DNA of 64,000 nucleotides from Rhyacophila brunnea (Eukaryota; Arthropoda; Insecta; Trichoptera; Rhyacophilidae). The position numbers and the translations under genes are program-made. The DNA lies in NCBI GenBank assembly GCA_022495005.1, contig JAGYXB010000512.1:310001-374000 (forward strand), read 5' to 3'. Positions 10,085 through 21,404 of the stretch are shown here, piece by piece; within the stretch, counting starts at the first letter, position 1; the number at the start of each line of letters is the position of its first letter. The notes below the pieces were generated by a model. The model searched no databases. It saw only the letters and a list, made by a program, of their open reading frames with translations, and was not told where the DNA came from.

Positions 10085-10375
10085 AACATACGATCCAAAG
10101 AGGTTGGACGGTCTTTAATATACGGCCATATATTTCCAATACAACATTTTACGGCGAACTGCATACGTACAGTAAAACAAAATAATGATTCGGTTGGTCG
10201 ATGGTGTGCGTGCGGATGTTTAGCCCTACTAGTGCTACTAATTACCTGGAGGTCGGTGTGCCCGTAGCGCTGACGACGGTATACGTATTCGTTCGCATAC
10301 AATCCACGAGCCGAATCATTGTTTTGTTTTTACTGTACAAGTTTCCGGACACGCTCTTTAATATTCAAATTCATG
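10085..10375 (+). repeat. Interspersed repeat G, copy 1, with nested MITE
   Basis: ATCCAAAGAGGTTGGACGGT and TCTTTAATATACG are shared with 12245-12360, as are AACTGCATACGTAC and the downstream CCGGACACG. Between the last two landmarks this copy has an extra 164-bp inverted-repeat element (10171-10334). Confidence 0.7.
10171..10334. mobile_element. 164-bp MITE with 26-bp TIRs
   Basis: The left arm AGTAAAACAAAATAATGATT(CGG) is the inverse of the right arm (reverse complement AGTAAAAACAAAACAATGAT(TCGG)). It is flanked by GTAC at 10167-10170 and 10335-10338. The related repeat at 12245-12360 has the uninterrupted site CATACGTACAAATTT. This gives a clean empty-site comparison. Confidence 0.75.
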
Positions 10376-10389
10376 TTTCTAGTTTTTGA

Positions 10390-11044
10390 GGCTTAACACA
10401 ATACTCTGAATTTATTCGAATTTTAAAATATTATGATAATATTATAAGTAACAGTATTTCAATAAAGAGTCATATTGCCTATTAAGAATGCAGTAGATTC
10501 GGCCCAACCCCTGCGAAGTGTTGCCAGTGTCTGCCCCTAATAAAGTGGCCGTAATGTAATAGGTGAGCCCCCCTCTCCTTCTCCCAGCGGAACCAAGATA
10601 AGATCAGGCCGAGCATAAATCAATTTCAGAAAAGCAATTTAGAGCTGAGTTTAAAGCGTCTTCTTTTTGTTTCTTATGGAATAGATCGCTTTTTTATTAT
10701 CATTGATCGTGGCAACACTGGCCGATTTGGGTGTGATAAATAATATTATAGAACGCATACCCAATTTGAATACTTATACTATAATTTGAAACACCGCGCT
10801 TTTTTAAATGGACTTGCAGAAATCAATAATTTTGTTAAATACTCATTGCTAATACTAATTTGATTTTTAACAAGCATAATAATTATTATTACAAGACTTG
10901 TTTTTGTGAAATGACACTATACCTACATAAAATATATTACACGCATATTTTTAGAATAGAACTTAGTTAATAACTCGATCTTTGAATTCAAACTTTGAAA
11001 TTGCAATCATTGTCTGGTAAATTTATAGAGTCTTGTTGAGATAA
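10390..11044. other. Spacer, nothing recognised
   Basis: Includes a CG-richer piece at 10498-10620 with no coding pattern. The remainder is AT-rich. Confidence 0.4.
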
Positions 11045-11122
11045 GATGTTTTAAAATGATGTATATTCAATATATAGTTACATTCTGATATTTTTTGTCT
11101 TATTCGTTGAATAAAAAAATAG
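11045..11122 (+). mobile_element. Family I end fragment
   Basis: Matches the terminal part of the family I TIR element: ACATTCTGATA, then TTATTCGTTGAATAAAAAAA(TAG). Only about 80 bp next to the terminus remain. Confidence 0.55.
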
Positions 11123-11189
11123 TTTATTGAATACTACATTATTACTACATAGTATATAAAGCATGATTGTATAAAAATATAGTTGAATT

Positions 11190-11252
11190 GCCCAAGATGG
11201 CTGAAAAGCTAACGCGTTGGCTTATAATGTCAAGAGTCCCAGGTTCGGTTCC
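11190..11252 (+). mobile_element. SINE family A head fragment
   Basis: CCCAAGATGGCTGAAAAGCT, AACGCGTTGGCTTATAATGT and AGTCCCAGGTTCGGTTCC correspond to the tRNA-derived head of family A. The body is absent; the sequence switches to another element at 11255. Confidence 0.6.
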
Positions 11253-11254
11253 AT

Positions 11255-11537
11255 GACAAAACAGAACAGTGACAAAACAGAACAACGATAAATATAACTA
11301 TGACCTTTCAGGAAAAATATAAATTTAATGATGAAATTGTCCTATCTGTTTTTTGTTGATAGATTTTTAATAGCACAGATTTTCAATACGCCATAATAAA
11401 TCAAATTATATACCTAATTTCTGCATTCTTAATCGCTAGAAACTTCAATAAACCTAACCTAACCTAAATAGATTCCACAAAAATTAATGTTTCATTTTTC
11501 CCCAGGGTGTTCTGTTTTGTCAATGTTCTGTTTTGTC
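11255..11537. mobile_element. 283-bp TIR element with tandem 13-mer ends
   Basis: Left arm 11255-11283 is two copies of GACAAAACAGAAC separated by AGT. The right arm 11509-11537 is the inverse (GTTCTGTTTTGTC twice). Arms match at 27 of 29 positions. Flanks CGGTTCCAT (11246-11254) and CGGTTACCT (11538-11546) agree at 7/9, a possible 9-bp duplication. The interior has a short AACCTAACCTAACC run and no coding. Confidence 0.7.
11450..11465. repeat. Short interstitial telomere-like run
   Basis: Three AACCT units in a row (TTAGG on the other strand), the arthropod telomere motif. Too short to indicate a telomere. Confidence 0.6.
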
Positions 11538-11546
11538 CGGTTACCT

Positions 11547-12244
11547 TAAAGTTGTTAAAGTCGAATAGTTTATCGAGTCGCGACATCTGGTAAAAAATGA
11601 AATAAATACATTTATTGAAACATTTTTTCTTTAAACGAAGACATTGCATTGTGATGACATAATCCAAGAAAAACGGTATCTGAAAGCATACCCTGGGTAA
11701 ATAAAAGAAACTTTTACGTTTGGCGTGGGGAAAAGCCGCAATTTGTTGCATTTATTTCGTAAAAAAACATATTCTCGTACCGCCGGCGAAGTGGTGGAAA
11801 AAAATGAAAACGCTTCTAACTGTTTGAAAAAGTTTTACGCGCGGCGATAACTTTTTAGTAGGACAAATTTTATACCACACTCCTGCCGCCCCACCATGCC
11901 CCGTTATAGGTGCGCAGATACCATTTTGCAACGTTTCCGCCGTAAGTACAATGGCGTGCCTATATACAAAATATAAAAAAACAAAAAGAACATTGTTTAC
12001 CCAGGATCATTTGATAAAACAAAAAAATACCTTAGAGACTTGAAATATCTTCTCATAATATTGTTTATTAGTCTTTTGATATTGTTAATATAATACACCC
12101 CCAGACCTATACTGACGAAAGTCAAAATCAGCCATTTTCCAGGAGAGCCGAAACAAACTTTTTAAACCATGTTTATGGTACTTGATTTAATGTCTAATGG
12201 CTTTACAATGCCGCTGAACAAGAACCGTGTTTTATTATGTTATC
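11547..12244. other. Spacer, nothing recognised
   Basis: No coding pattern or family match seen. A GC-richer piece at 11880-11945 is not assignable. Confidence 0.4.
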
Positions 12245-12360
12245 TCAATATCCAAAGAGGTTGGACGGTCTTTAATATACGACCTTATACTTACGATACA
12301 ACATTTAATGGTGAAGTGTGATACGGTGAACTGCATACGTACAAATTTACGGACACGAAA
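12245..12360 (+). repeat. Interspersed repeat G, copy 2 (empty site)
   Basis: Shares ATCCAAAGAGGTTGGACGGT, TCTTTAATATACG and AACTGCATACGTAC with copy 1 but lacks the 164-bp insert. Confidence 0.65.
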
Positions 12361-13171
12361 TTAATCATATACGCCCCCAAATAAGTAGTAGAGATTTTTT
12401 TTACAAGAAATTTATGTTAACCACTTGCTCAACATATTAAATCCATGACGCCAAGCATAAATTGATAAACAACATGTGAATTTGCCAGGCCCGGGCCATT
12501 TACCGTTTTATATAAAAATTATCCCTATTTTAAAATTTATACAATCATCATATAAATGCATTTTTATAAATAAAAGATGACAATACAAGACGTTATTTAT
12601 CATAAATAAATATATATATAATGATTAAACCAATCATTTAAAACAATTTACAATAAATTCTTAATATGTATCATGTTGAGATGAAAATATATATTCTCGC
12701 GTAGCAAATGTGCTACGGCGTAGGCCGTAGACCCTACCTCGAATAAACCGTCTAATATGCTACACTCTCATATAAATCCAATGAAAATATTTTATCCGAA
12801 CAATGCTGATAGCGATATTCCCCTTTAACGTATATCAGTATGCGAGCAACAGAACATATCAATTCGTTTGTTTTTTTGACGTTTTTGTCCGCCTTTATTT
12901 TGCTTCTCTTTGGTTCATACATCTGTTATAATACTAGTAGACACACTTATTTGTTTGTATTTAATTATTATGTAGCTTATTTTCTTAATTTAATATAAAT
13001 TATTATTTTTCATGTCATTTATTCATTTAAAAATAGTAAATGCACACAAACTGCTATGAAAATAATGTTACTTAAAACAAAAACACAAACAAAGTGACAT
13101 CATTAAAATGGCTTAAATTAGTTTTATTTGTAGCACTTTGATTCCAATAGCTCAGCGATGACATTTGGAGT
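12361..13171. other. AT-rich spacer
   Basis: No gene. 12700-12716 forms a small hairpin (GTAGCAAATGTGCTAC) of unknown meaning. Confidence 0.4.
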
Positions 13172-13378
13172 ATATTGGCAGCTCTCGTGCTTAAGGCGCT
13201 GGCCTTCCATCCGGGAGCTCCGGGTTTGACCCGGTAAGATATTTATATATTAATATATTTATAAATCGAATATGTAAATTCCTCAAGCTTGGGAGTTTTT
13301 ACACTGTAATTGGGCTTCACAACCTTTTGTGGTGTTTGACAAAGAAACAAATAAAAAATAAATAAATAAAAAAAATAT
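13172..13378 (+). mobile_element. SINE family B, copy 1
   Basis: A tRNA-like head (GCTCTCGTGCTTAAGGCGCT, ATCCGGGAGC, box-B-like GGTTTGACCCGGTAA) is followed by a unique body and an A-rich tail of AAATAAATAAATAAA type near 13350-13375. The head matches the inverted copy at 30100-30275, but the bodies differ. Confidence 0.65.
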
Positions 13379-13744
13379 GATAGAAGATAATAAGATAATA
13401 ATTTTCATCTTGACAATGGAAAAAAACTAATGAAACGCCTGAATTATAATGGAATTTTATAAACTAAATGCTATCTCAATAATTACTCAATTAATAAATA
13501 CACCGACTCGAATGACTGAGAATCATAAACATTCTGCGGAACTCTCGGTTAGCTTTTTTACAAGCCTTGTAGTGAATTCTGTCAGTTTTCCGACGAATTT
13601 CTTTACTTTGGTACTTCATTTCATGCTCCGTCATAATAATTAACAATTTGAGGCATTAAAGGGGCATAGAAAACAGTATGTCAAAATAATCGCACAATAC
13701 GACGAGGAAAACCGTAGGAGAGAGTCTCGCTGGTGCGCCGTTAA
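13379..13744. other. Spacer, nothing recognised
   Basis: AT-rich DNA. The 64-codon plus frame at 13449-13643 has no recognisable motif and no supporting context. Confidence 0.4.
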
Positions 13745-13751
13745 ACAAAAG

Positions 13752-13982
13752 TTAGTTAAACAGAGTTATTGCCCTCTCAATTGGCATCACCAATGGCAGG
13801 TTAGTTTTGCACCTTGGGAGAACAAACAACCGATGCTCCCGATTTCTAAGATAGTTATCAGGAATACACAAGTCAATAGCACCAATAATGGCAGAGTTCT
13901 CATTTACACAATTTATAAGTTGACAAAAATACGTGGCTAAATATTGATATCTTCTAGCACTTAAACTACAGTATGTAAGCAT
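13752..13982 (-). pseudogene. Jockey-like ORF2 C-terminus
   Basis: This 76-residue frame spans LTYCSLSARRYQYLA, the NENSAIIGAIDLCIPDNYL segment and LPRCKTNLPLVMP. It is the extreme C-terminus of the Jockey-like reverse transcriptase protein. Here the codon after IPDN is TAT (Tyr), while the copy at 39531-40265 has TAA at that point. This copy therefore preserves the longer original C-terminus. The start methionine is internal. Non-functional fragment. Confidence 0.75.
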
Positions 13983-14043
13983 ACCTAAGGGAACGCCAGT
14001 TGGATAAGGTCATGGATAGTAGCCATATAACCTTAAATAGAGG

Positions 14044-14182
14044 ATTAATACTATCGACCGAAAGTACTTGATAGAATTTGAATTTGGCGCTTCAAGCACC
14101 TGAAGATGCCGAAAGGCGAAACCCGGTTCACAAAAAACGACTCAAATGGACAAAACAGTACAAAACTTAAATCCATTAAAAT
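14044..14182. mobile_element. Family E element E1 (139 bp)
   Basis: It begins ATTAATACTATCGACCGAAA and ends with CTTAAATCCATTAAAAT, with the conserved CACCTGAAGATGCCGAAAGG core. It is flanked by the perfect 11-bp duplication TTAAATAGAGG (14033-14043, 14183-14193). Removing the element plus one duplication copy joins the LINE frame as FLRLLYLRLYGYYP, matching FLRLIYFRLYGYYQ in the copy at 39531-40265. Confidence 0.85.
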
Positions 14183-14305
14183 TTAAATAGAGGAGTCTCA
14201 AAAAAATCTTTTGAACTCGCTTCACCATAAGGTTGTATTTCAACTGATGCGGAGCCCAAACAATCGATCCACTCTCAATCCGGCTTGAAGAAATTATAAA
14301 TCCAC

Positions 14306-15404
14306 CTAATATAGCGCAATCAAACGACGTGTCAGCGCAAAGACTCATACAGTTAATGCTCGTTTTATTTGACCTACCATCGACCTGGTATAATTAATTG
14401 AAGCTTGTATACAATTATTGTAGATTTATATTAATATACGTATTTAATATATGTATATTATATCATATAAATAAATATATATCAGTTTCCTTGATTATTA
14501 TTCAAATATTGTAATATAAATTAAGATGACTGCTTGAATACCATAATATTCAAAATACTTAGAATATTTTAATTTATACAAATAGATATGGCGGAATATT
14601 ATTATTATATCTTAGGTTATTAATGATGTACGCAGCTGTAATTGAGAATAATTAAGCTAAGCCTTACTTGGCATAACAATAATAATTATCACTGCTCCAT
14701 CATAATGTAATTCCATAGCGAAGTCTGCTTGGATGTCATGCGATAACTTGACGATATGTCGTACTCATAAACTTAACACCTGTTGGCAAAGCGATTACAA
14801 AGCAACCTCGTTAAATTATTGCCTTGTAAGCTTAACGTTCTCGCACAAAGAAATATAAACCAACGAAAACTTGTCAATATTATTCAATAAATTTAGTTGC
14901 CATCTATAAACACTATGTATGTATTAAATCATACGAAGCTGGCACAGAAATACTGCCTTTATGCTGCAAATAAAATTAAACACGGTAAGTAGGTACTGAT
15001 AGGTATGGGTTTACGTAGGGTGTTGATTTATACTTTTCCACTTATTAAAAACATGGATTCAGGGACATTAAGTATTACGTAAGTGTATTTCGCTTGACAA
15101 GTAACAATTAATTATTAACAACATTTGTAAACGCACGCTTTGGCGCGAAAATGTGGCAAATTGTATTTAAAGGCGACGTTCAAGGCTCGGGGTAGGTTAC
15201 CGACTGACCGTACCTACTCTCGATCCTTCGTCCGCCCAGAAACAGATAACGGTAACTTTCTTTTTGTTTGTTTCGCTGTGCATCCTGGTCTAGCCTTGAC
15301 TCATTCACAATTACAATAATATTATCATTATATTCCCAACTCTGTCGATTGGAGGTTTTTGATGGGGAATTTAGGCATTATTATATTTGGCATCAGTACA
15401 CAGT
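14306..15404. other. AT-rich spacer
   Basis: No gene recognised. A GC-richer, non-repetitive patch at 15120-15260 could be regulatory but nothing supports a specific role. Confidence 0.4.
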
Positions 15405-16265
15405 TTGTATATTATAATGGATTTAAGTTTTGTACTATTCCATCTGAGTCGTGTTTTGCGATCCGGGTTTTGTCTTTCGGCAACTTCAGGCACAATGTAC
15501 ACTTATCAAAAGGCAAATACACACTGACAACGAATACTATTAACTCTAACTTATAAAACAAATCAATACAATAAAGTAGGGGAAAACTTTATCACCTGCC
15601 TATTAAGTCAAGGATCACAATAAAAAAAATAACAAACAAATTATGAATAGTTGAAGTGTTTGTAAAAAACTCCATACCTTATCAATAATAATACACTCCG
15701 ACTCTGTTTAGGAAAAGGGGCGTGACCCTCGATTTTTCGAAAAGTGCTTTTATTAGATATTAACAATGTATACAACTAAATACACGTTCTGTAAAAAGGA
15801 AGTAAGCCACAAATGCCGATTTATTATCTAAATTCAAGTTTTAATTGAGCTTTAATTAAATTTTAATTTAAGGAAAAAAGCATTCACCGTCAATTTTAAT
15901 GATTTTATGAAATAACTTCTTTATTTATTTGTAGATCGAAAAGATATTACACCATATCATCAATCATCATGCACCCAATGTATGTGCCTATTTTTTTATT
16001 AATATTAAACCAAAATCATTCAAAGAACGTTTTTTGCCTCTCCTGTAAAATTTGTTCTGTGTGGGTTACGTCTTTTTTCCTAAACACGGTCGACTCGGTA
16101 AGCGTATAATAATAAATCGTCAAAACCTAATAATAGATCATTAGTAATTATAAACAATAAAAACACTACCTTCAAGAGGTGTAAAATCGTCCATTCTGGG
16201 AACAATGGCAACGCATTGGGAATTAATGGATGTAACTAATTTGATATATCTGTGATATGAGTCTT
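15405..16265 (+). mobile_element. Family E element E2, interrupted
   Basis: The left arm (ATTATAATGGATTTAAGTTT, then GTACTATTCCATCTGAGTCG) and the interior (GTTAACTCTAACTTAT-like; CAAGAGGTGTAAAATCGTC; CTAATAATAGATCATTAGTA) align with E3. A 394-bp TIR element is inserted at 15699. The right arm of E is missing and the outermost left segment (CTATCGAC region) is also absent. Confidence 0.75.
15699..16092. mobile_element. 394-bp TIR element nested in E2
   Basis: Ends CGACTCTGTTTAGGAAAA and, reversed, CGACCGTGTTTAGGAAAA match strongly. Flanks ACTC at 15695-15698 and 16093-16096 form a 4-bp duplication. E3 at 22640-22650 shows the uninterrupted equivalent. No coding. Confidence 0.65.
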
Positions 16266-19200
16266 TAAAAGTTATTAGTTAATTAATTAATATTCAATAT
16301 TATTTTTACATGATATCTACTTTTTATATGCTTTAATCGAATAAAATAAATGAAACGTTAAAAAAGCTTTTAGTTTTTAGTAGAAATAGGGAACATTGGT
16401 GAAAAATAGAGTAAAGTAACCCTGGTTTACAGTAAGGCAAGTTTGTTGTACACGACTGGAAGCTAGTGTCGTTGGTTTTTATACGTAGGTACTTATTGCT
16501 TCTACAAGCTTCAAAGTTGTTTAAACAAAAAATATATTTTATTGTATATACGATAGAATAATATAACGTATGTACGAGTATATTACCATTTTTATTTTTG
16601 TTCAAAAGCAGAGCATATTATGCTCTACAACAGACTGAAGGTTATAGGATAACTATTCAGTTCATTTTGTCTTTGCTCTTGGTCAAAGACATAGATTGAC
16701 CCGAAAACTGCGCGTAACTTTGAGATTTTCGCAGAATTCGGCTCCGTAACTCACGACTTTGGAGACGAGTCTTTAAATATTACTCCACTGCAGGCGTTTA
16801 TTCGTTTATACATTCTAAATCAAATGATTTGTGCATTGATGTGTGTAATACCTCTAGACGGGTACTCAAGCTGTAAAGTAAATAAACCTTTTGTGCTTAA
16901 TACTCAATTTCTGTTTTGTATTTTTTTATAATTACTTTTATTGTAATCATGTTATGATGATTACAATCTCAAATATAACTAAAATATTGTTTATAAATTT
17001 GACGCGTCTTTTGTAAATACATAATATGATTGATATATACGTTAATATTTTTTTATAATTCGTTTTTCTAATGATAACATTGCACGTGGTGACAAATATG
17101 ATGGCGTGCTTAGTATAAAATCTTGGGAGTTATATTATGTAAGATCATTATTGTTGGAGTTTTGAGTTTATGTTGCATTGATGCTCGATGTGCGAACCGC
17201 CTTAATTCAACGCATTCGCCTTCCTTTGGGGCAGTCGTAAAGAAAATACTGACGCAGATTCTGATTTCTGGGCACTTGACTTGGGGCTTTTATGCGAGGC
17301 GAATGTTAGTATATCTTTAGTTTTGCGACAGCCGGCCATTTTCGGTGCTCAATTGACCCATTTCGCGTTTTAGTGTAGTGTAAACTGAATACGCATAGTA
17401 TGGTAATGTCCAAATAGAAGTAAGTAATATGCACGAAATAGAAATACATTGCGTACTTTAGTTTGAATTACATTATTTTTTAAATGATGCTGTGCCTATT
17501 TTCTTAAATCACCACACACGATAAAAAAGTGTTAGGACACCCATTACAATTACGTGACTGAATGTTGAATATGGTGCTTTAAAAATTGCGTGAGATGTAA
17601 ATTGAAACCAAACTAGACACAAAATAATATAGTAGACAGACCAAAAATCGGAAAGATAAAACATCGTCGGATTTTAATTATCATAACATACATACTTACT
17701 TATTTTTAAATATATAGTTTTATTTTCCTGTTATACCCATAAGCTCATCAAATAACGCCTGGTTCATCTCTACAATTTTGAATATTATTTTTGACGTCAT
17801 CCAAATATTTTTGTATATATTCAATTTCAATTTATTTATTTTTTTAACATATTGTGGACCTAACCGATTTTTTTAAAATTTATTTTTAAACGGTACATGT
17901 TCAAACACGCGCGTCAATATCATTTTACTCCCTACTTCAATTATAGTTTGTCAATTTATGGCTACGGCCGTATGTTTTAGCTTAACCACTGGGGAATGAC
18001 AAAAGAAATGGCGTATTTCAAAAAAACACTACCTTATTCTTAGGTCAATAATTATTGTAAGCAATCATTATTCATAAGATGTTTATTACACTTGAATGGT
18101 CAAAGACATAGCTTATAATAAATATCTTTAGAATCATCTTCAAATGTGTTAATCTTGCCGATTTTTTGAATAATAAAATGCCTAATTCTTGTCAAATTTG
18201 GGATCACAGAGATTATCAATATAATTTTTTATCGTGAATATTTTACAAAAATTATCTCGTAATAAATTATACTAATGGTTTTATAAATGCGTTTAAAAAT
18301 TAATAAATGTAAAAAATCTTAACACCACTGCACAGTTATGTACCGAAATATGACTATATTCTAAAACATTAGAGCGAGAGGTTTAAAAGAATACTATTTT
18401 ATGTAACAAAAATACGTTATGCAGTCATCAAATGTTTAAAATAACTATAAAGGATAATAAGGCTTCAAAATGATATAAATAGATTATCTACAACGTTTAA
18501 GGAGTGTCCAGGATCATGGTTTGAAAATACAATAAGAGCTCAATTTTGACCTACGACGAGCACGTGGGCCGTTAAAGAGATTTCACTGTTTAGTTACTAG
18601 TTAAATAAACACAGAAGTAAAACAAAAGTTTTTCCATAGACAAGCCAGTTTTTATTGCATTATATTATTAGCCTTGCTTTTTCATGCAAGAGTATCGTGT
18701 TACTCATTCAAATATTTTTTCGTCTCATCGTTGATAAATTTGATTTTGGTGATCCGTTAATATGATAAAAATGTGACCAAGTATGTTGTGTATTAGAATA
18801 TAGGGTTGTGTTTGTCTATGACAATGTGCAATTCAAAAAACATGTTGCTAAGAGCCCAACTTTTTTTTTTCGGTGGTCTGACGTGTGGCCCTACAAACTT
18901 TTTCCAAGAAACTTGTTCGAACGCATGCGATGAGATCATCGGCATCGCGACTCGCTAGTTGGTAGACTTGCAATACTATTGACATTAAATACACGTATGT
19001 CGAGCCGTGATACACTCAACTGTTATTGGCGTCATTGCTCTCTCTTTCTCCCCAGTTGTAAAGTTGGTATAGTGAAGGACAGAAATGGTGACAAGTTCGT
19101 TTTGAGCATGAGACTTATGTCGGTTGACGTCAGTCTCAAGTCCCGGAATAAGTACTAGTGCTCGAGTTCTGATAAGTATTTACGCGTTTATCTGATTTTA

Positions 19201-20060
19201 TCACGTCGAGTTTCTCGATTTTTTAGTGTTATAATTATTGGAACTTATAAACTGAATTCAAATTTAATGCGTGATTGTGTAATGTAAATGGATAATAATT
19301 ATATAAACAATTTGTGTAAAAATGACTTCTAAAAAGTCAAGTACGCCAAACGCTCTATATAATATCCCAAATACTAGTAAGTATTTTGGAACAAGTTTTG
19401 ATACTTAGTATTTTTTATAGTGGTAGTAAGTATACTTAGTCTTCAAAATCGACCAGTTTTTCCACCTCTAGTAGTCAGTACTAGTTTACATAATATGTGT
19501 GAATTTCCTGAATTTCGTTGGATGGTTGCGATAATTTCTAACAAATATTTCCTTAATTTTATATGACCGCCATTTTGTAAAGATTCATATTATATTCTGT
19601 CTTGCAGCGGAAACAGTTAACTACAATTTTTATGAAGTCGAATTTTGTTTACCTATTTTTAAGAGAGAAAATGTCTTTTCCATGACGTTGTAGAAAATCG
19701 CTTATAAAGAAGGATTCGGGGCTAATAACAAAGACCCAATAATACGTATTTGGTGTGTAAATCGAATTGTGCGGCTGACAATGTGTCGCCGGCGAGCGGC
19801 GTTGACTGAGTCACATTGATTCGAGCGAGAGTAATTGTTTTTTCGAGGAGAATTCTCGTGTAGAATCTCGACTTAGGCTGAACTCACAGTGGCTAGTGAT
19901 CGAAGTAGCGGGCGGTGAGTTTGCGAATGAACTATAATCTATAAATCTCATATAATTTTTTGTTTTGAGATTTTAATTTCAGTTTGTGTAAAAATGGTGC
20001 TGCTAGTTTTTGTCGCATGCGAGCAAAAAATATTGTAAAATAACGTATAAAACAATATTT
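16266..20060. other. Long stretch with no recognised gene
   Basis: About 3.8 kb of mostly AT-rich DNA. Open frames here are short and motif-free. Non-repetitive GC-richer pieces occur at 16680-16770, 18880-19160 and 19740-19930 and might be regulatory or exonic. No splice-supported coding exon could be established by eye. Confidence 0.4.
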
Positions 20061-20556
20061 TACCACGTTTTTCTTAGCTCGCATTCTTGTTTGTCCGGTG
20101 GTTGTTTATCCATTACAAATCTTGCAATCGATTTTTAACTAACTTCCCGACTAGCTAGACATTTGAAACTTTTTGAATATATCAGAACACGATGCCAATG
20201 CATTCTTTTAATACTTTTAGCCATCTTTAGGTAGAATTGAATTCATTTTCAGTTAATTTTGTTTTTTATAAAAAGTTATTTTGGAAGAAATCCGTAATAC
20301 AATCCACTATTATTGGTTGCTAAGGAGGTGGTCCTAGAAACTAAATTATTAATATATACGTGCGTTAATATGGAAATCATAATGACATTTCAGTATTCTA
20401 CATTTGTTTCTTTGTTGCAAAATAGCAAAAAAATGATTTGTTGACAATTGCCTTATTTGTCCTAAATTATTAATACATAGAATTATCAAGTTTATATGAT
20501 TCAACAGAATATTTAAAAACGTGGTATATAAAAGTTATTTTTATCTTGTAATTATT
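20061..20556 (+). mobile_element. Family D element D1
   Basis: Between CCACGTTTTT and AAAAACGTGG ends, each bordered by TA, lies the family D sequence (TTGTTTGTCCGGTGGTTGTT, GACTAGCTAGACATTTGAAA, GAATTCATTTTCAGTTAATT). The 30 bases beyond the right palindrome (AGTT.TTTTTATCTTGTAATTA) are also shared by other copies. Confidence 0.8.
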
Positions 20557-20600
20557 TATATTTAAAACAACAAAATTACTTACATATTATTATGTGTAAG

Positions 20601-21269
20601 GCACGATGGCCGCGCGGCTTAAGCGTCGGCCTATAATGTCGTGGGGTCCCAGATTTTTTTTTCTAGATGCCTTTATTGATACCTCGCATTTGCTATTAAT
20701 GTTTCTTTAAGGACTTTGGCACGCGAACTACTAACTCTACTTGATGCTAGTCAAATGAAAATTGTGCCGGCTGAGAAATATACCTTATTGAAAACCATTC
20801 GTCTACCCGCATCGGATATTGCTAATTTGTATTCGGCCAGGGCCTATGAAACCACCTTGAAAAATCCCTGGAAAATTCTTTGTCGCGCAAGGCGGTGGTG
20901 ATTCTGATGAATAGTTTGTCGTATTCATTGGGAAGTGATAATTGCGATTTATAGCCGAGTTTCCCGTGGTAAAAGAAATGATACGTAATACTGATATTCT
21001 GAGCATATACTTATCCTATCTTATATGACTGCAATCACTGGATCTGAAAGGCATGAATCAACACTACATGTCACCATTTATCATTTTGAATCCTGGATCT
21101 GGCAAGTACCTACACATATTGTTTTTCAATTTGTGTATGAGTCAGAGTATGGACCTAATAGGTTGAGCAAGTGGCTGACATCAATTTCTCTATAAAAAAA
21201 TGTTAATACAAACCTCTACCATGTGTAAGCACATATGATCTTATTAGAATCGGACATGGTCGAAAAAAA
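20601..21269 (+). mobile_element. SINE family A, copy A2, interrupted
   Basis: The head (GATGGCCGCGCGGCTTAAGC to GGGGTCCCAGATT) is separated from the body (TGAATCCTGGATCTGGCAAG onward) by about 430 bp of foreign DNA. A perfect 9-bp duplication ATGTGTAAG (20592-20600, 21270-21278) brackets the whole unit, so both halves are one original insertion. Confidence 0.85.
20656..21085. other. Insert of unknown origin inside SINE A2
   Basis: The segment starts with a T-run. On the minus strand it ends AATAAAGGCATCTAG followed by A9, which looks like a polyadenylated transcript. On the plus strand, 20680-20901 is open and encodes AINVSLRTLARELLTLLDAS and LLKTIRLPASDIANLYSA, which has natural-protein-like composition. 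I do not recognise the protein. The two signals point to opposite strands, so this could be a retrocopy on the minus strand or a transferred coding fragment on the plus strand. No clear target duplication is seen. Confidence 0.45.
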
Positions 21270-21404
21270 ATGTGTAAGTACTTATTAACATTCAGATTTA
21301 TAATGATTTGAAAAAAAACGATAAAAGTACTAAATGATGTACTTACACACAAAATTACGATGGCTTTGAAAACAAAAAATAAATATTTATACTAATAACA
21401 AATT

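Larger units (their letters stand above)
13745..14305 (-). mobile_element. Jockey-like LINE fragment with nested family E element
   Basis: Two coding pieces flank a 139-bp insertion. Upstream (14194-14300) encodes SIVWAPHQLKY and VQKIFLRLLYLN. Downstream (13752-14032) encodes LTYCSL and PDNYLRNREHRLFV. Both match the ORF at 39531-40265. The element is truncated at both ends. Confidence 0.8.

Noticed and set aside
10075..10389. Opposing 62-75 codon frames
   Set aside because: They lie over repeat G and its nested inverted-repeat MITE; no motif.
11450..11465. Telomere sequence
   Set aside because: Only three TTAGG-type units inside a small TIR element; not a telomere or a true interstitial array.
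12700..12716. Small hairpin as a possible microRNA
   Set aside because: The stem is too short and no precursor-length pairing surrounds it.
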